Of a DNA stretch of 64,000 bases, positions 36,337 to 45,779 are shown piece by piece; the first letter of the stretch is position 1; each line of letters begins with the position of its first letter. The notes under the pieces were generated by a model. The model saw nothing but the letters and a program-made list of their open reading frames with translations, was not told the DNA's origin and ran no database searches. The translations under genes and the position numbers were made by a program. This DNA comes from Candidatus Cloacimonadota bacterium (GTDB lineage Bacteria; Cloacimonadota; Cloacimonadia; Cloacimonadales; Cloacimonadaceae), in contig JAQVIX010000001.1 in the NCBI GenBank assembly GCA_028695495.1, positions 1 through 64,000 on the forward strand. Reading direction: 5' to 3'.

Positions 36337-37464
36337 TCACGCTAAAAACTCTGAATAGTTTTCCGGGTGGATCACCTGAAAATCCGCATGGGGATAGAGG
36401 TTGCTAAAGGTTCTGCTTTGCACTTTGCGTTTGGGGTTCCATTTCATTTCAAAAGCGTCCAATTTATCTTCATAGAGTTCCAGGTAGTCTATTTCGCTTT
36501 GATGCAGGCTGCGCCAAAAGAAAGACGAGCGATACAATTGATTGTTGCGCAGATATTTCAGGCGTTCGGAGACCAAATAGTTTTCCCAGAGGGCACCAAT
36601 GTCGTTGCGGCTTTCGAGATCCCTAAAGTCGTTAATCAGAGAGTTTCGGATGCCATTATCCCAAAAATAGATTTTACGGGCGCGTTTGATTTCATTACGT
36701 TGATTTGTGCTATAATTTGGCAGGCGAAAGATGATGAATGCGGCTTCTAAAAGCTGGATATAGCGCTGGATGGTAATGTGATCCGTGCCGGTAAGCTGGG
36801 CTAATTCTGTAAAAGACACTTCGGAGCCTATTTGCAGTGCCAGCGCGCGGAGAATGCTTTCTAATAGTTCGGGGCGGCGCAGGTCTTGAAAGGAAAATAC
36901 ATCTTTGAAAAGGTAGGAGCCGGCGAGGAGATTCAAAAGCTCGGCTTCCTGTCCGGGGTTATTGATGATATCCGGATAGCTGCCAAAGATCAGGCGGCGG
37001 GAAAGCTCTTTCTTTTCGTTAAAAGAACCATGGTGCGCCAAAAGCTCCTGATAGGCGATAGGCATAAGCAAATACTCGTATTTCCTGCCGGTAAGCGGCT
37101 CGGAAACCTGATTGGAAAGCTCAAAGGAAGAGGAACCCGTAGCGATGATCTGAAGCTGGGGGATGTTATCAATCAGGATTTTGAGGCTGAGTCCAATTCC
37201 CTGCACCCGCTGCGCTTCGTCGATTAAAAGGCTTTGGTAAGCGCCCACCAAAGATTTGAGATGGCTAAGGGATTGATTTTCTAAGGCACGGCGGTCTTGA
37301 GTATCATCGCAATTCAGGTACAGAGTTTTGTCCAAATACTGGGAAAGATTATTGAGCAAGGTAGTTTTCCCACTTTGGCGGGGGCCAAAGATAATGATGG
37401 CTTTGCCTTTGTGCAGCCGGCTATGGATGCTGGATTCGATCTGGCGCGGAATAAGTGGGGACAT
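36337..37464 (-). CDS. AAA ATPase with DUF4143 domain
   Basis: The 375-residue protein has a Walker A motif GPRQSGKTT (residues 27-35) and Walker B SLLIDEAQ near 78-84, a sensor-like IATGSSSFEL, and a C-terminal nuclease-like DUF4143 region ending with a DAFEMKW segment and IHPENYSEFL. Such proteins are common in accessory DNA of anaerobes and archaea; their role is not established, and some resemble DNA-binding or toxin-linked ATPases. The gene is monocistronic. Inverted repeats lie upstream (37542-37591). Confidence 0.85.
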   Translation of the reverse strand: MSPLIPRQIESSIHSRLHKGKAIIIFGPRQSGKTTLLNNLSQYLDKTLYLNCDDTQDRRALENQSLSHLKSLVGAYQSLLIDEAQRVQGIGLSLKILIDNIPQLQIIATGSSSFELSNQVSEPLTGRKYEYLLMPIAYQELLAHHGSFNEKKELSRRLIFGSYPDIINNPGQEAELLNLLAGSYLFKDVFSFQDLRRPELLESILRALALQIGSEVSFTELAQLTGTDHITIQRYIQLLEAAFIIFRLPNYSTNQRNEIKRARKIYFWDNGIRNSLINDFRDLESRNDIGALWENYLVSERLKYLRNNQLYRSSFFWRSLHQSEIDYLELYEDKLDAFEMKWNPKRKVQSRTFSNLYPHADFQVIHPENYSEFLA

Positions 37465-37541
37465 GATATCATCTCCTATTTGCTTTTAAACTATGAAACC
37501 AATATTAGATGGAATGGAAAGTTGTCAAGCACAATAACCCG

Positions 37542-37591
37542 TATTGCGTATTTATAAATGCGTAATAAGGGCTGGATTACGCATTTATAAC
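37542..37591. repeat. Operator-like near-palindrome with partial second copy
   Basis: ATTGCGTATTTATAAATGCGTAAT (24 bp, two mismatched pairs; given here as ATTGCGTATTTA and TAAATGCGTAAT) is at 37542-37565. A related block ATTACGCATTTATAACTGCG begins about 10 bp further on. It sits about 80 bp upstream of the ATPase gene start, so it could be a regulator site. Confidence 0.45.
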
Positions 37592-37676
37592 TGCGCTTTA
37601 CGGGTGTAAAGTAGCAATCTTAGCGGCTTTTCTGTAATCCAAATCCGCGTAACTCGCTTATTTGCGAGGAATAACG

Positions 37677-38573
37677 CTATAGTTTAAACTCTGATATATC
37701 GATGGTATTGTTCTTGTAGCTTAGAATTATTTTGTCGTTTTGGTATTGGATAAAGACATCTATGGTATTTTTATCAAAAGCATCAGTATTGTTTGCAATA
37801 CACTGTTTTATCTTATGCAAAGGGAGCACGATACATCCGCCACGGGGGATTATCAGGAAACCGTCTTCTGTTTCTAAACTCTTTTTAAACTGGTCTCTAA
37901 AAGTTATTTGCCACCCCTTAGGTTTGCTGCTACCAGAGCGTATATAGGATTTTTTCCCATTAAGCTCTACTTCATAAGCGCTTAGGTTTTCGATTTGGTA
38001 TCCTCTTTTTTGTAGAATACTTTTCATCTCTGATAAAGTAAGTTCGCGCTGATCTCGTGGGGCGGGAAGTTTATTTATGATGTTTGTCCGAAGCATGAAG
38101 AAATTCAATTCATCGATAAAGTATGATACCATTATTTTTTGTGCAGCATTGAGATGTTGTTTGGAACTTTGAGACACTACTTTATACTTATTTAATTTGA
38201 ATAATTCGTTTAGATAATGCTCTATCTCACGCCTGATAATTGCATCATTAAGGTCTGAGTGGCTGGAAGACCTGCCATCATTGATGATCATCAGTCTATT
38301 CCATTTTGTGATCTTGGTATCAGGTGTATTTGTGTGCGCCCGAAGTCTGCTAATCAAGCTTCCAGCCTCGCCAATATATACTTTGTTTGAAGTAGTTTCA
38401 AAAAGAATATAGATTCCCGGGTATTGATTGTTTCCATATTCCTTATTGAGTATATCCAGTTTTTCTACAGATTTCTCAAATTTCCAGGCGCGGATAAGCC
38501 GCGTAGTTCTGGCTCGCCAAATATCGTCTCCATTTACGGGGTCTTCGGTGTATCCTATTCTTTCTTCATTCAT
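37677..38573 (-). CDS. GIY-YIG nuclease, putative type II restriction endonuclease (system 2)
   Basis: The 298-residue protein carries a GIY-YIG domain: GIY at residues 53-55, YIG at 66-68, the conserved arginine in SLISRLRAH (about 77), and the metal-binding glutamate in the RREIEHYL helix (about 116). The C-terminal half is lineage-specific and probably gives DNA specificity. Its start is only 2 bp after the stop of the methyltransferase gene, so the two form a restriction-modification operon. GIY-YIG restriction enzymes are less common than PD-(D/E)xK ones. The DNA is AT-rich. Confidence 0.8.
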   Translation of the reverse strand: MNEERIGYTEDPVNGDDIWRARTTRLIRAWKFEKSVEKLDILNKEYGNNQYPGIYILFETTSNKVYIGEAGSLISRLRAHTNTPDTKITKWNRLMIINDGRSSSHSDLNDAIIRREIEHYLNELFKLNKYKVVSQSSKQHLNAAQKIMVSYFIDELNFFMLRTNIINKLPAPRDQRELTLSEMKSILQKRGYQIENLSAYEVELNGKKSYIRSGSSKPKGWQITFRDQFKKSLETEDGFLIIPRGGCIVLPLHKIKQCIANNTDAFDKNTIDVFIQYQNDKIILSYKNNTIDISEFKL

Positions 38574-38575
38574 AT

Positions 38576-39931
38576 CTATTCCTTGATAAGGGTGATAATA
38601 GTTTCTCTTAGTTTGTAGCTGCGTATTTGTCCAGATCTTCTGTTTCGGGCTTTTACCACGGATTCTATGGACATACCCAGGTCTTGACCGATTTTGGCTA
38701 AAATCAAATCCGTAGGTATGTATGTATCGGCGATTAAGCTATCTCCTATCACTAAAATAAACCTGCCGTTTTGTTTCAATGCAGGCACTACTTTAGTAAA
38801 TACCTGATACATATCATCGAAATATTTGTGCACGATATCTGGCATATCTGGTCTGCGATATGAACCTCTTTCTTTGATCCTGCGAGCAATAGATTCTTTA
38901 ATGTCTTCAATCCATTTATTTGAATATAGATTTTTGTGTTCTGCAATCAGTTGTTTGGATACATTATCGCAAACTACCATATCGTTTTTGAGCTTACTGA
39001 GAGTTTTTTGATTTTCGGCAAATCCCAACCACGCCATTTCAATTTTGTAATTCATAATATAATCCATGCCATTCATATAGGGGGGTGATGTGATTGCTAA
39101 ATTGAATTGAAGGGGATAATCATGATGCATGGAATTTGCTTGCACCACTTGAGATCTTGTATTGATTTGCGCGGGGTATTCGCTTTGCAAGATACGCAAA
39201 TCTTCTATGATCTCTTTGATTTTAACATCAAAAAGCTTGTAGGGAGTAAGAGCACTAATGTTCTTTTTGCTATAGCCCAAGCAGGGGCTCCGTTTTAAAT
39301 TGCTGGAATCTATAAGGATAGAGCAAAATGCAACACGGAGTAAATCATAAATCTTTTTATCCTCGCAACAGGCATAGTGAGATTCTATAGCCCCCTTTAT
39401 CCGACACAAGGAATCCAGCACATCCGAATCAAATTGCTTTTCGGTTTTTAAGAAAGTTGGGTAATCTGCCAAAATTGAGTAATTTAATCTTTGATACTCT
39501 TGTAGAAAGCGATTGGGATCAATACTCCAGCTATTTAGCTTTACTTGGTTTATGAAATGCATCAGAGGATTGATTTCTACCCCGTAAGATTCAAAGCCAT
39601 TTAGCTTGGCTTGAACGGGAACAGTTCCGCAACCCGAAAAAGGATCAAGAATTACAAGGTTTTTATAGTGTTTTCTATATTTTTCAATCATGCTTTGAAC
39701 AAATTCAGAAGAAAAACCCTGCACGTAAGGAGCCCATCTATGCACCAGTTGTTTCATATTTCCAGTGTATTGGATTGGCTGCATATCATCTATGATAGAT
39801 ATTCCAAGCTCTGCTAAATATCTATAGGAATCCCTGCAGGCGCTACCACCTTGTTTGGGAGACCTGATGATATTGTGTTTTCTGCGCGATACTTCTTCTA
39901 TGAGACTAATCTCTATCTGTTCATAAGACAT
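38576..39931 (-). CDS. DNA amino-methyltransferase (type II RM, system 2)
   Basis: The ATG at 39931 has the SD GGAG six nt upstream; a TTG four codons earlier is less likely. The 451-residue protein has motif I DPFSGCGTVPVQ near residue 96, a following FESYGVEINPLMH adenosine-binding segment, and motif IV TSPPYMNGMDY near residue 284. It methylates adenine-N6 or cytosine-N4. Position, 2-bp spacing and orientation pair it with the GIY-YIG nuclease. Confidence 0.88.
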   Translation of the reverse strand: MSYEQIEISLIEEVSRRKHNIIRSPKQGGSACRDSYRYLAELGISIIDDMQPIQYTGNMKQLVHRWAPYVQGFSSEFVQSMIEKYRKHYKNLVILDPFSGCGTVPVQAKLNGFESYGVEINPLMHFINQVKLNSWSIDPNRFLQEYQRLNYSILADYPTFLKTEKQFDSDVLDSLCRIKGAIESHYACCEDKKIYDLLRVAFCSILIDSSNLKRSPCLGYSKKNISALTPYKLFDVKIKEIIEDLRILQSEYPAQINTRSQVVQANSMHHDYPLQFNLAITSPPYMNGMDYIMNYKIEMAWLGFAENQKTLSKLKNDMVVCDNVSKQLIAEHKNLYSNKWIEDIKESIARRIKERGSYRRPDMPDIVHKYFDDMYQVFTKVVPALKQNGRFILVIGDSLIADTYIPTDLILAKIGQDLGMSIESVVKARNRRSGQIRSYKLRETIITLIKE

Positions 39932-40138
39932 ATCTTTCTCCAAATTTAGTTATCTCAAAATCTATATTATGCGTATTCTTGTCAATAACAATCTATATTA
40001 GATGCTTTTTTAATCATATAAAGGATTTGTTTTGAGTATGTTAGATGGCAGTGAAATAATGAATGATTATTCCGATGAAAAAGAGCATAGGTTCCACAGC
40101 GATAGAGCCACTCTTGATAACTCTTTATATTCATAGTA

Positions 40139-40227
40139 GTTATGTTGCAGGTGCGCTGCTTCCCCGTCCCTTCCCCGTGGGTTCTGAATGCAAACAACGG
40201 GTAACTAACGAGTTACGAGTGTTTCTC
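40139..40227. repeat. Short dispersed repeat, inverse copy of 16692-16780
   Basis: It holds GCTTCCCCGTCCCTTCCCCG and TAACTAACGAGTTACGAG, which are the reverse complement of the blocks found at 16712-16770. Confidence 0.6.
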
Positions 40228-40382
40228 CTGTCCATGCTGAAACTGGTTGACCAAAATTTGAATCAAATGAGTCGATTTATGCTTAGTAATAGGTCGAGAA
40301 ATATGTCTTTTATAAATAATTTTATAAGCTCATAAATGATGGAAGTTTAAACAGGGAATATCAAGATTGGCTGCCGAGCAGA

Positions 40383-40589
40383 GAGGTTGTCCTAAAATGC
40401 CAAAACCAAGCACGATGTCCAACGAAATGAGAATGTAGGGGCGCAAGGCACACCGTAATAAATTGATACACAATACGTAATGATTACCTGTTGCGTGTAG
40501 ATTTCGGCGGGTTCAAGGCATTGAACCCCTACATTTCAGGTGTGTACATTGCTTGTTGTTGTGTTGTTTGCGTATTTCAGGACACCTCA
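40383..40589 (+). mobile_element. MITE-like dispersed element, copy C, with clear terminal inverted repeats
   Basis: The left end GAGGTTGTCCTAAAAT and the right end ATTTCAGGACACCTC form terminal inverted repeats. In between are the shared blocks GCCAAAACCAAGCACGAT, GAATGTAGGGGCGCAAGG, AATAAATTGATACACAAT and GGGTTCAAGGCATTGAACCC. No ORF, so it must rely on an enzyme encoded elsewhere if it moves. Confidence 0.8.
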
Positions 40590-40706
40590 GCTTGCCACCT
40601 GCTACCAGCCCCCTGCAACCTGCGAAGCGCAGCGAAGCATGGCAGGTAAGCGGCAGAAGTCCAGGATGTTGGGTGCAAGCTCGCATTTAAAACTAAGCAA
40701 AAATTA

Positions 40707-40808
40707 ACACAATAACTAATCCACGAGCGCAGCGCCTGCCACCTGCTACCTGCTACCTGCTACCTTCCCTAACACCTAACACCTAACACCTAAAACCTGA
40801 AACCTGAA
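40707..40808. repeat. Low-complexity tandem repeats (ACCTGCT / ACACCTA units)
   Basis: Runs such as CCACCTGCTACCTGCTACC and CACCTAACACCTAACACCTA lie just before the operon promoter. Similar runs occur near 6370-6410 and 40600-40625. No function is evident. Confidence 0.6.
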
Positions 40809-40817
40809 AAAAACATA

Positions 40818-40846
40818 TTGACAAAAACAGCGCTTTCATATTTTAT
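40818..40846 (+). promoter_or_regulatory. Promoter of the ribosomal-protein superoperon
   Basis: TTGACA at 40818-40823 and TTTTAT at 40841-40846 are separated by exactly 17 bp. The start of transcription would be near 40853, giving a leader of about 250 nt before rpsJ. Confidence 0.65.
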
Positions 40847-40918
40847 GACCAGACGATGTAAAAACGCCTTGAGCGTTCAAGCACAAGCTCCATATTTTGC
40901 AGGGGCTTATAGTTCTTT

Positions 40919-41093
40919 AGGAGGAAGGATGAAATCCTTTAAAACAGATACTCGAAATGAGTATCGCAGGGCTTGCTGTGCGAGCAGCAGCCTGCCAAGA
41001 ATAGCAAATGTAACAGACGCCTCCCTACGGCTGCACGGCGAAGCTGTATCCAGTTTTCGCTATGCGCTTTGGCAGGGGTCTAAACTTTTTTAG
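40919..41093 (+). promoter_or_regulatory. Structured leader of the S10 operon with overlapping 54-codon ORF
   Basis: A perfect AGGAGG (40919) precedes an ATG at 40929 that opens 54 codons ending with TAG at 41091, 11 nt before the rpsJ start. The same stretch forms hairpins: GATACTC-GAAAT-GAGTATC (40947-40965); GCAGG with CCTGC (40966-40970 with 40991-40995); and CCTGCCAA with TTGGCAGG (40991-40998 with 41069-41076). The last two share CCTGC and exclude each other. A T-run (41085-41091) follows. It may be an autoregulatory leader, as is usual for this operon type. Whether the small ORF is translated is unknown. Confidence 0.45.
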
Positions 41094-41104
41094 TGGAGGT
41101 TCCA

Positions 41105-41431
41105 GTGAGTAAACAGGACAATCGTATCAGAATCAAGTTGAAAGCTTATGACCATCGTTTGTTGGATCAATCTGTGGCGGAGATCGTAAAGAGCACCCGC
41201 AATACCGGAGCCAAGGTAGTGGGCCCCATTCCGCTTCCCACAGATCGTACCATCTACACGATTTTACGTTCACCTCACGTTGACAAGAAATCACAAGACC
41301 AATTTCAGATGTTGGTTCACAAGCGTTTGATCGACATTATGAATCCTACCCAGCAGACTACCAATGCTTTGAAAAAGCTTGATTTGCCGGCAGGAGTTCA
41401 TGTAGAGATCAAGGCGAATAGCAGGAGCTAA
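41105..41431 (+). CDS. rpsJ: Ribosomal protein S10
   Basis: First gene of the superoperon; S10 is part of the 30S head and also, in other bacteria, of antitermination complexes. It starts at GTG 41105, placed by the SD GGAGG, and gives 108 residues. Landmarks are [16 protein letters not shown] and the GPIPLPT loop. A GTG four codons upstream is not used because it would lie before the SD. Confidence 0.95.
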   Translation: MSKQDNRIRIKLKAYDHRLLDQSVAEIVKSTRNTGAKVVGPIPLPTDRTIYTILRSPHVDKKSQDQFQMLVHKRLIDIMNPTQQTTNALKKLDLPAGVHVEIKANSRS

Positions 41432-41433
41432 GC

Positions 41434-42066
41434 ATGATCGGACTCATCGGAAAGAAAATTGGTATGACGCAGGTTTTTGATGCAAGCGGCAAAGTGATTC
41501 CGGTTACCGTGATTCAGGCTGGTCCTTGCAAAGTGATTTGCAAACGTACAATCGAAAAGAATGGTTATGAAGCGTTGCAATTGGGCTATGAAGAAGTGCC
41601 CGAGCGCAAAGTAACAAAGCCCATGCAGGGTCATTTTAAGAAGAACGGTAGTGCAAATTACCGTCATGTAAGAGAGTTTCGTCCCCGTTTTGATCAGACG
41701 ATCGATCACATCAATGAGGGTGATGAATTGAAAGTGGATATCTTTGGTGAGCACGAGACGGTAACGGTTACTGCAAATTCCAAGGGTCGCGGTTTTGCCG
41801 GAGTAATGAAGCGCCACGGTTTTGGCGGCTTTGTAATGTCTCACGGCAGCCATGAATCCTTCCGCGGTCCCGGCGCCATTGGTCAGTGCGCTTCCCCCGG
41901 ACGTGTATTCAAAGGTACCAAGCTTCCTGGCCAGATGGGCAATGAGCGGGTAAGCACACGTCATCTGGACGTGGTAAAAGTGGATACCGAGCGTAACCTG
42001 ATTTTGGTAAAAGGTGCCGTTCCTGGTCACCGCAATTCGCTGGTACTCATCCAGAAGGAACATTAA
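41434..42066 (+). CDS. rplC: Ribosomal protein L3
   Basis: A 210-residue 50S assembly protein. It opens with MIGLIGKKIGMTQVFD, and the central GRGFAGVMKRHGFGG loop reaches the peptidyl transferase centre in known structures. AGGAG precedes the ATG; the gap after rpsJ is 2 bp. Confidence 0.97.
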   Translation: MIGLIGKKIGMTQVFDASGKVIPVTVIQAGPCKVICKRTIEKNGYEALQLGYEEVPERKVTKPMQGHFKKNGSANYRHVREFRPRFDQTIDHINEGDELKVDIFGEHETVTVTANSKGRGFAGVMKRHGFGGFVMSHGSHESFRGPGAIGQCASPGRVFKGTKLPGQMGNERVSTRHLDVVKVDTERNLILVKGAVPGHRNSLVLIQKEH

Positions 42067-42076
42067 GGGGGAGACA

Positions 42077-42712
42077 GTGGTAAAAGCAAAGAAATACAAT
42101 ATCCAGGGCGAGATGATCGGCGAAGTGGAATTGCCGGTAAGCGTGTTTGACGTGGATGTAAACTCTCCCAAAGTGCTTTTGCATGAGGTGGTTACCATGT
42201 ATTTGGGCAATCAGCGACAAGGCACTGTACAAAAGAAGAACCGCGCCATGACCCAGGGCAGCACCCGCAAGCTTTTCAAGCAGAAGGGAACCGGTAATGC
42301 CCGCGTGGGCACTCGCAGAAGCCCCATTCGCGTTGGCGGCGGTTTGGCGTTTGCCATCTATCCGAAAGATTGGTATCGCAAGATTCCGCGCACCAAGAAG
42401 CGCATGGCGCTGAGAGTGGCGCTTACGGATAGAGCACGCGAAGAGCGCATCTTCGTAATAGAAGGGCTAAAGTTTGATGCTCATAGCACGAAGCAAGCCA
42501 AAGAGATTTTGGGCAAAATCGTTCCCGAGCGTGGACGCAAGCTGATCGTAACCGACGGCAATCACGCCCCCACGGTAAAGAGTTTTCAGAACCTTACGGA
42601 CGTGATGACCGACCGGGCAGAGCAGATTCACGCTTATGAAGTACTCAAGAGCAGCTATATCATCTTTAGCGATGATGCTCTGAAAAAAGTAGAGGAGGTA
42701 TTCGGAAGATGA
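42077..42712 (+). CDS. rplD: Ribosomal protein L4
   Basis: The start is GTG at 42077, after a GGGGGAG SD; the in-frame Met at 42014 lies inside rplC. It has 211 residues, with [19 protein letters not shown] as the tunnel-lining loop. In many bacteria L4 represses its own operon through the leader, which is relevant to the structured leader here. The stop overlaps rplW (ATGA). Confidence 0.96.
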   Translation: MVKAKKYNIQGEMIGEVELPVSVFDVDVNSPKVLLHEVVTMYLGNQRQGTVQKKNRAMTQGSTRKLFKQKGTGNARVGTRRSPIRVGGGLAFAIYPKDWYRKIPRTKKRMALRVALTDRAREERIFVIEGLKFDAHSTKQAKEILGKIVPERGRKLIVTDGNHAPTVKSFQNLTDVMTDRAEQIHAYEVLKSSYIIFSDDALKKVEEVFGR

Positions 42713-42996
42713 TACACCCGCGTAATATCCTCATTGCTCCGATTATTACTGAAAAGAGTAGTGATCAAATAGCAAGTCAGAATACATATACCTTCAAGGT
42801 ATCCATAAACGCAAATAAGATTGAGATCGCCAAAGCCATCGAACACATCTTTTCGGTGAAGGTATTGGCAGTGAATACCATCCGCATGATGGGCAAGCCG
42901 AAACGTTTGGGTCGTTATAGCGGCAAGCGTCCGGATTGGAAGAAGGCGATCGTAACCCTGCGCGAAGGCGACAGCATCGCGGATTTTGAAGTATAG
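42709..42996 (+). CDS. rplW: Ribosomal protein L23
   Basis: A 95-residue protein at the polypeptide exit site, where trigger factor and SRP dock. [10 protein letters not shown] near the start and [18 protein letters not shown] are typical. It overlaps rplD by 4 bp. Confidence 0.96.
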   Translation: MIHPRNILIAPIITEKSSDQIASQNTYTFKVSINANKIEIAKAIEHIFSVKVLAVNTIRMMGKPKRLGRYSGKRPDWKKAIVTLREGDSIADFEV

Positions 42997-43006
42997 GAGC
43001 AGATAA

Positions 43007-43837
43007 ATGGGAATTAAACATTATAAAGCAACTACCCCCTCCCTTCGCTTCCGCACGGGTTATACCTTTGAAGAGATTACCACCAATAAACCGGAAAAAT
43101 CTCTCTTAAAACCCTTAGCGAAGACGGGTGGACGCAATAACCGCGGTCGCATTACCAGTCGCCAACGTGGCGGTGGACACCGTCGCCATTACCGCATCAT
43201 CGATTTCAAGCGGGATAAATTTGGCATCCCCGCCAAAGTAGCGAGCGTGGAATACGATCCGAACCGCACTGCCCGCATTGCCCTTTTGCACTATGTAGAT
43301 GGTGAAAAGCGCTATATCATAGCTCCCGACGGCTTGCAAGTGGGCAGCAAAGTGATGAGCGGTCCCAATGCAGATGTAGCCATCGGAAACGCCTTGCCCC
43401 TGGAAAGGATTCCTCTGGGCAGCGTGGTTCACAACGTGGAGCTAAAGCGCGGCAAAGGCGGACAGATAGCCCGCAGTGCCGGTTCTTATGCCCAGGTAGT
43501 AGCAAAAGATGGTGATTATGTACATGTAAAAATGCCTTCCAACGATGTGCATCTAATTCGTAAAGAATGTCTTGCCACATTGGGTCAGGTAAGCAATCCG
43601 GATCACTCTTTGATCAAGATTGGCAAAGCCGGACGCAACCGCTGGCTGGGCAAGCGCCCCGGCGTTCGTGGCGTGGCGATGAACCCCGTAGACCACCCGA
43701 TGGGCGGTGGAGAAGGTAAAACCTCCGGTGGCGGACATCCCGTATCCCCCTGGGGCAAACCCGCCAAGGGCGGCAAGACCCGCAGAGCACGCAAATATTC
43801 CGATAAGTATATCGTGAAAGCGGCTAAAAAGAGATAG
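43007..43837 (+). CDS. rplB: Ribosomal protein L2
   Basis: The 276-residue 50S core protein. [19 protein letters not shown] and the C-terminal [18 protein letters not shown], with the histidine important for peptidyl transfer, are intact. GGAG precedes the ATG. Confidence 0.97.
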   Translation: MGIKHYKATTPSLRFRTGYTFEEITTNKPEKSLLKPLAKTGGRNNRGRITSRQRGGGHRRHYRIIDFKRDKFGIPAKVASVEYDPNRTARIALLHYVDGEKRYIIAPDGLQVGSKVMSGPNADVAIGNALPLERIPLGSVVHNVELKRGKGGQIARSAGSYAQVVAKDGDYVHVKMPSNDVHLIRKECLATLGQVSNPDHSLIKIGKAGRNRWLGKRPGVRGVAMNPVDHPMGGGEGKTSGGGHPVSPWGKPAKGGKTRRARKYSDKYIVKAAKKR

Positions 43838-43853
43838 TGTGAGGATATAGATA

Positions 43854-44129
43854 ATGGCACGTTCAATCAAGAAAGGTCCATTCGTTGACGAGCATCTGAT
43901 GAAAAAAGTAGTAGTCCTCAACGAACAGAATAAAAAGAGTGTGATCAAAACCTGGAGCCGCCGCTCGATGGTTACTCCGGATTTCATTGGTCATACCTTT
44001 TCGGTACACAATGGCCACAAGTTTGTACCCGTGTATGTAACGGAAAACATGGTGGGGCACAAATTGGGAGAGTTTTCCCCTACCCGCACCTATCGTGGTC
44101 ATAAAGACAAAAAGAAAAAAGGCAGATAA
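43854..44129 (+). CDS. rpsS: Ribosomal protein S19
   Basis: A 91-residue 30S head protein. It opens [18 protein letters not shown] and contains IKTWSRRS and the [13 protein letters not shown] tail, all standard. An AGGATA SD lies upstream. Confidence 0.97.
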   Translation: MARSIKKGPFVDEHLMKKVVVLNEQNKKSVIKTWSRRSMVTPDFIGHTFSVHNGHKFVPVYVTENMVGHKLGEFSPTRTYRGHKDKKKKGR

Positions 44130-44141
44130 GGAGAATAAGTG

Positions 44142-44489
44142 ATGGAAGCAACAGCGAAATTGCGTTTTACCCGCGGATCTGCCCGTAAAGCCCGTTTAGT
44201 ATTGGATACCATTCGCTACAAGAGCGTAACCGATGCTCAGAATATACTGAAGTTTACGCGTCGCCGTGCAGCAGGTACCATAGCCAAATTGTTGGAATCC
44301 GCCATTGCCAATGCCCAGGTAAAAGACCCGCGTTTGGATCTTTCCACCATGTACGTTACCCTGGCCACGGCAGATGAGGGTCCGCAAATGAAACGTTTCA
44401 TGCCCAGAGCCCAGGGACGCGCTTTTATGATTCGGAAACCCACCTGTCATATTAGCCTGGGTATCCAGCAATTGGGCCCTACGGAATAG
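44142..44489 (+). CDS. rplV: Ribosomal protein L22
   Basis: The ATG at 44142 is taken as start (a GTG directly before it is also possible), giving 115 residues. RKARLVLDTIR and the tunnel-loop MPRAQGRAF mark L22. Good SD (AAGGAG). Confidence 0.95.
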   Translation: MEATAKLRFTRGSARKARLVLDTIRYKSVTDAQNILKFTRRRAAGTIAKLLESAIANAQVKDPRLDLSTMYVTLATADEGPQMKRFMPRAQGRAFMIRKPTCHISLGIQQLGPTE

Positions 44490-44499
44490 GAGGAATACC

Positions 44500-45147
44500 T
44501 TGGGACAGAAAATACACCCCACACTGTATCGCATTGGAGTAAATAAAGAAACTGATTCCATCTGGTTTGCCCAAGGCAAAAACTACGTGGATGCCCTGCA
44601 CGAAGATATCAAGATTCGCGAGTATATCCACAAGAGTTTGCCCCCCAGCCATATGGTATCCAAGATCAAGATCTTCCGCAGAACCAGCTCTATTACCATC
44701 GATCTATATACGGCGCGTCCGGGTATGGTGATTGGTAAAAAGGGTGAGGATATCGAAAAACTGCGCAAAGAGCTTACCCACCTGATCAATGTGAATCGCC
44801 CCACTCCGCTACAGGTTTCCCTGAATGTGGAGCAAATAGACAAGATGTGGCTGGATGCAAGATTGGCAGGCAAAGAGATTGCCGCCCAGCTTGAAAAGCG
44901 CGCATCCTTCCGCTATGCCATGAAACAGGCGATCAAAAACATAATGAGAGATGGCGCCATGGGCGTTAAAATACAGGTATCCGGTCGTTTGGGCGGTGCC
45001 GAGATAGCCCGCACAGAGCGCTATAAACAGGGTCGCACCCCGCTTCATACCTTAAGAGCCGATATTGACTACGCCTTAGTAGAGGCAAATACCACCTACG
45101 GCGTAATTGGCATCAAGGTATGGATCTACAAGGGCGACATTTTATAA
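44500..45147 (+). CDS. rpsC: Ribosomal protein S3
   Basis: A 215-residue protein at the mRNA entry channel. It begins with TTG after an AGGAGG SD. The opening MGQKIHPTLYRIGV, the KH-domain loop GMVIGKKGEDIEKL and the C-terminal GRLGGAEIARTE are diagnostic. Confidence 0.97.
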   Translation: MGQKIHPTLYRIGVNKETDSIWFAQGKNYVDALHEDIKIREYIHKSLPPSHMVSKIKIFRRTSSITIDLYTARPGMVIGKKGEDIEKLRKELTHLINVNRPTPLQVSLNVEQIDKMWLDARLAGKEIAAQLEKRASFRYAMKQAIKNIMRDGAMGVKIQVSGRLGGAEIARTERYKQGRTPLHTLRADIDYALVEANTTYGVIGIKVWIYKGDIL

Positions 45148-45162
45148 TAGAAGGAGAGAGCT

Positions 45163-45582
45163 GTGTTAGCACCTAAAAAAGTAAGACGTCGCAAGATGAT
45201 GAAGGGCAGGCGCACTGGCCTTTCCTGGACGGGAAACGAAGTGAGCTTTGGCGATTATGGACTTATCGCATTGGAAGATGCTTTTATCTCCAGCCGTCAG
45301 ATCGAAGCTGCCCGTATCGCTATTACCCGCCACATGAAACGTGTGGGAAAAGTATGGATCCGCATCTTTCCGGATAAACCCATTACTTCCAAGCCCGCCG
45401 AAACCCGTATGGGAAAAGGTAAAGGCGCTCCGGAATATTGGGTAGCCGTGGTAAGACCGGGCAGAGTGCTTTTTGAGCTGGAAGGGGTGGACATGAAGAT
45501 TGCCAAAGAAGCCATGCGCCTGGCAGCCCACAAATTGCCCATCAAGACCCGCCTGATAGCCCGCGAAGGAGTGGAATTATGA
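45163..45582 (+). CDS. rplP: Ribosomal protein L16
   Basis: A 139-residue protein near the A-site tRNA. It begins with [20 protein letters not shown], the [19 protein letters not shown] segment and [16 protein letters not shown] are typical. It overlaps rpmC by 4 bp. Confidence 0.97.
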   Translation: MLAPKKVRRRKMMKGRRTGLSWTGNEVSFGDYGLIALEDAFISSRQIEAARIAITRHMKRVGKVWIRIFPDKPITSKPAETRMGKGKGAPEYWVAVVRPGRVLFELEGVDMKIAKEAMRLAAHKLPIKTRLIAREGVEL

Positions 45583-45779
45583 AGATCGACGAAATACGTG
45601 ATATGAATACGGAAGAGCTGAATGCCCGGCTGGAAGAGCTGCGCATCGAGATATTCAATCTGCGCTTTCAAAAGGCGAAGAATCTCTTGGATCGCACCGA
45701 TCGCATCCGCCTTGCCCGCCGCGAAATCGCCAGAATCAATACCGTTATCAAAGAAAAAGAGCTAAAGGCGCAGAGGTGA
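45579..45779 (+). CDS. rpmC: Ribosomal protein L29
   Basis: A 66-residue helical hairpin at the tunnel exit. It has [17 protein letters not shown] and the second helix [16 protein letters not shown]. It overlaps both neighbours by a few bases. Confidence 0.95.
   Translation: MKIDEIRDMNTEELNARLEELRIEIFNLRFQKAKNLLDRTDRIRLARREIARINTVIKEKELKAQR

Larger units (their letters stand above)
39932..41104. other. Gene-free region of 1.2 kb before the ribosomal operon
   Basis: It carries a dispersed repeat (40139-40227), MITE-like copy C (40383-40589), tandem low-complexity DNA (40707-40808), the operon promoter (40818-40846) and a structured leader (40919-41093). The short ORFs here show no family features. 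Confidence 0.65.

Noticed and set aside
41428-42210. 260-codon minus-strand ORF opposite rplC
   Set aside because: Antisense to rplC and the start of rplD, with no SD or family motif.
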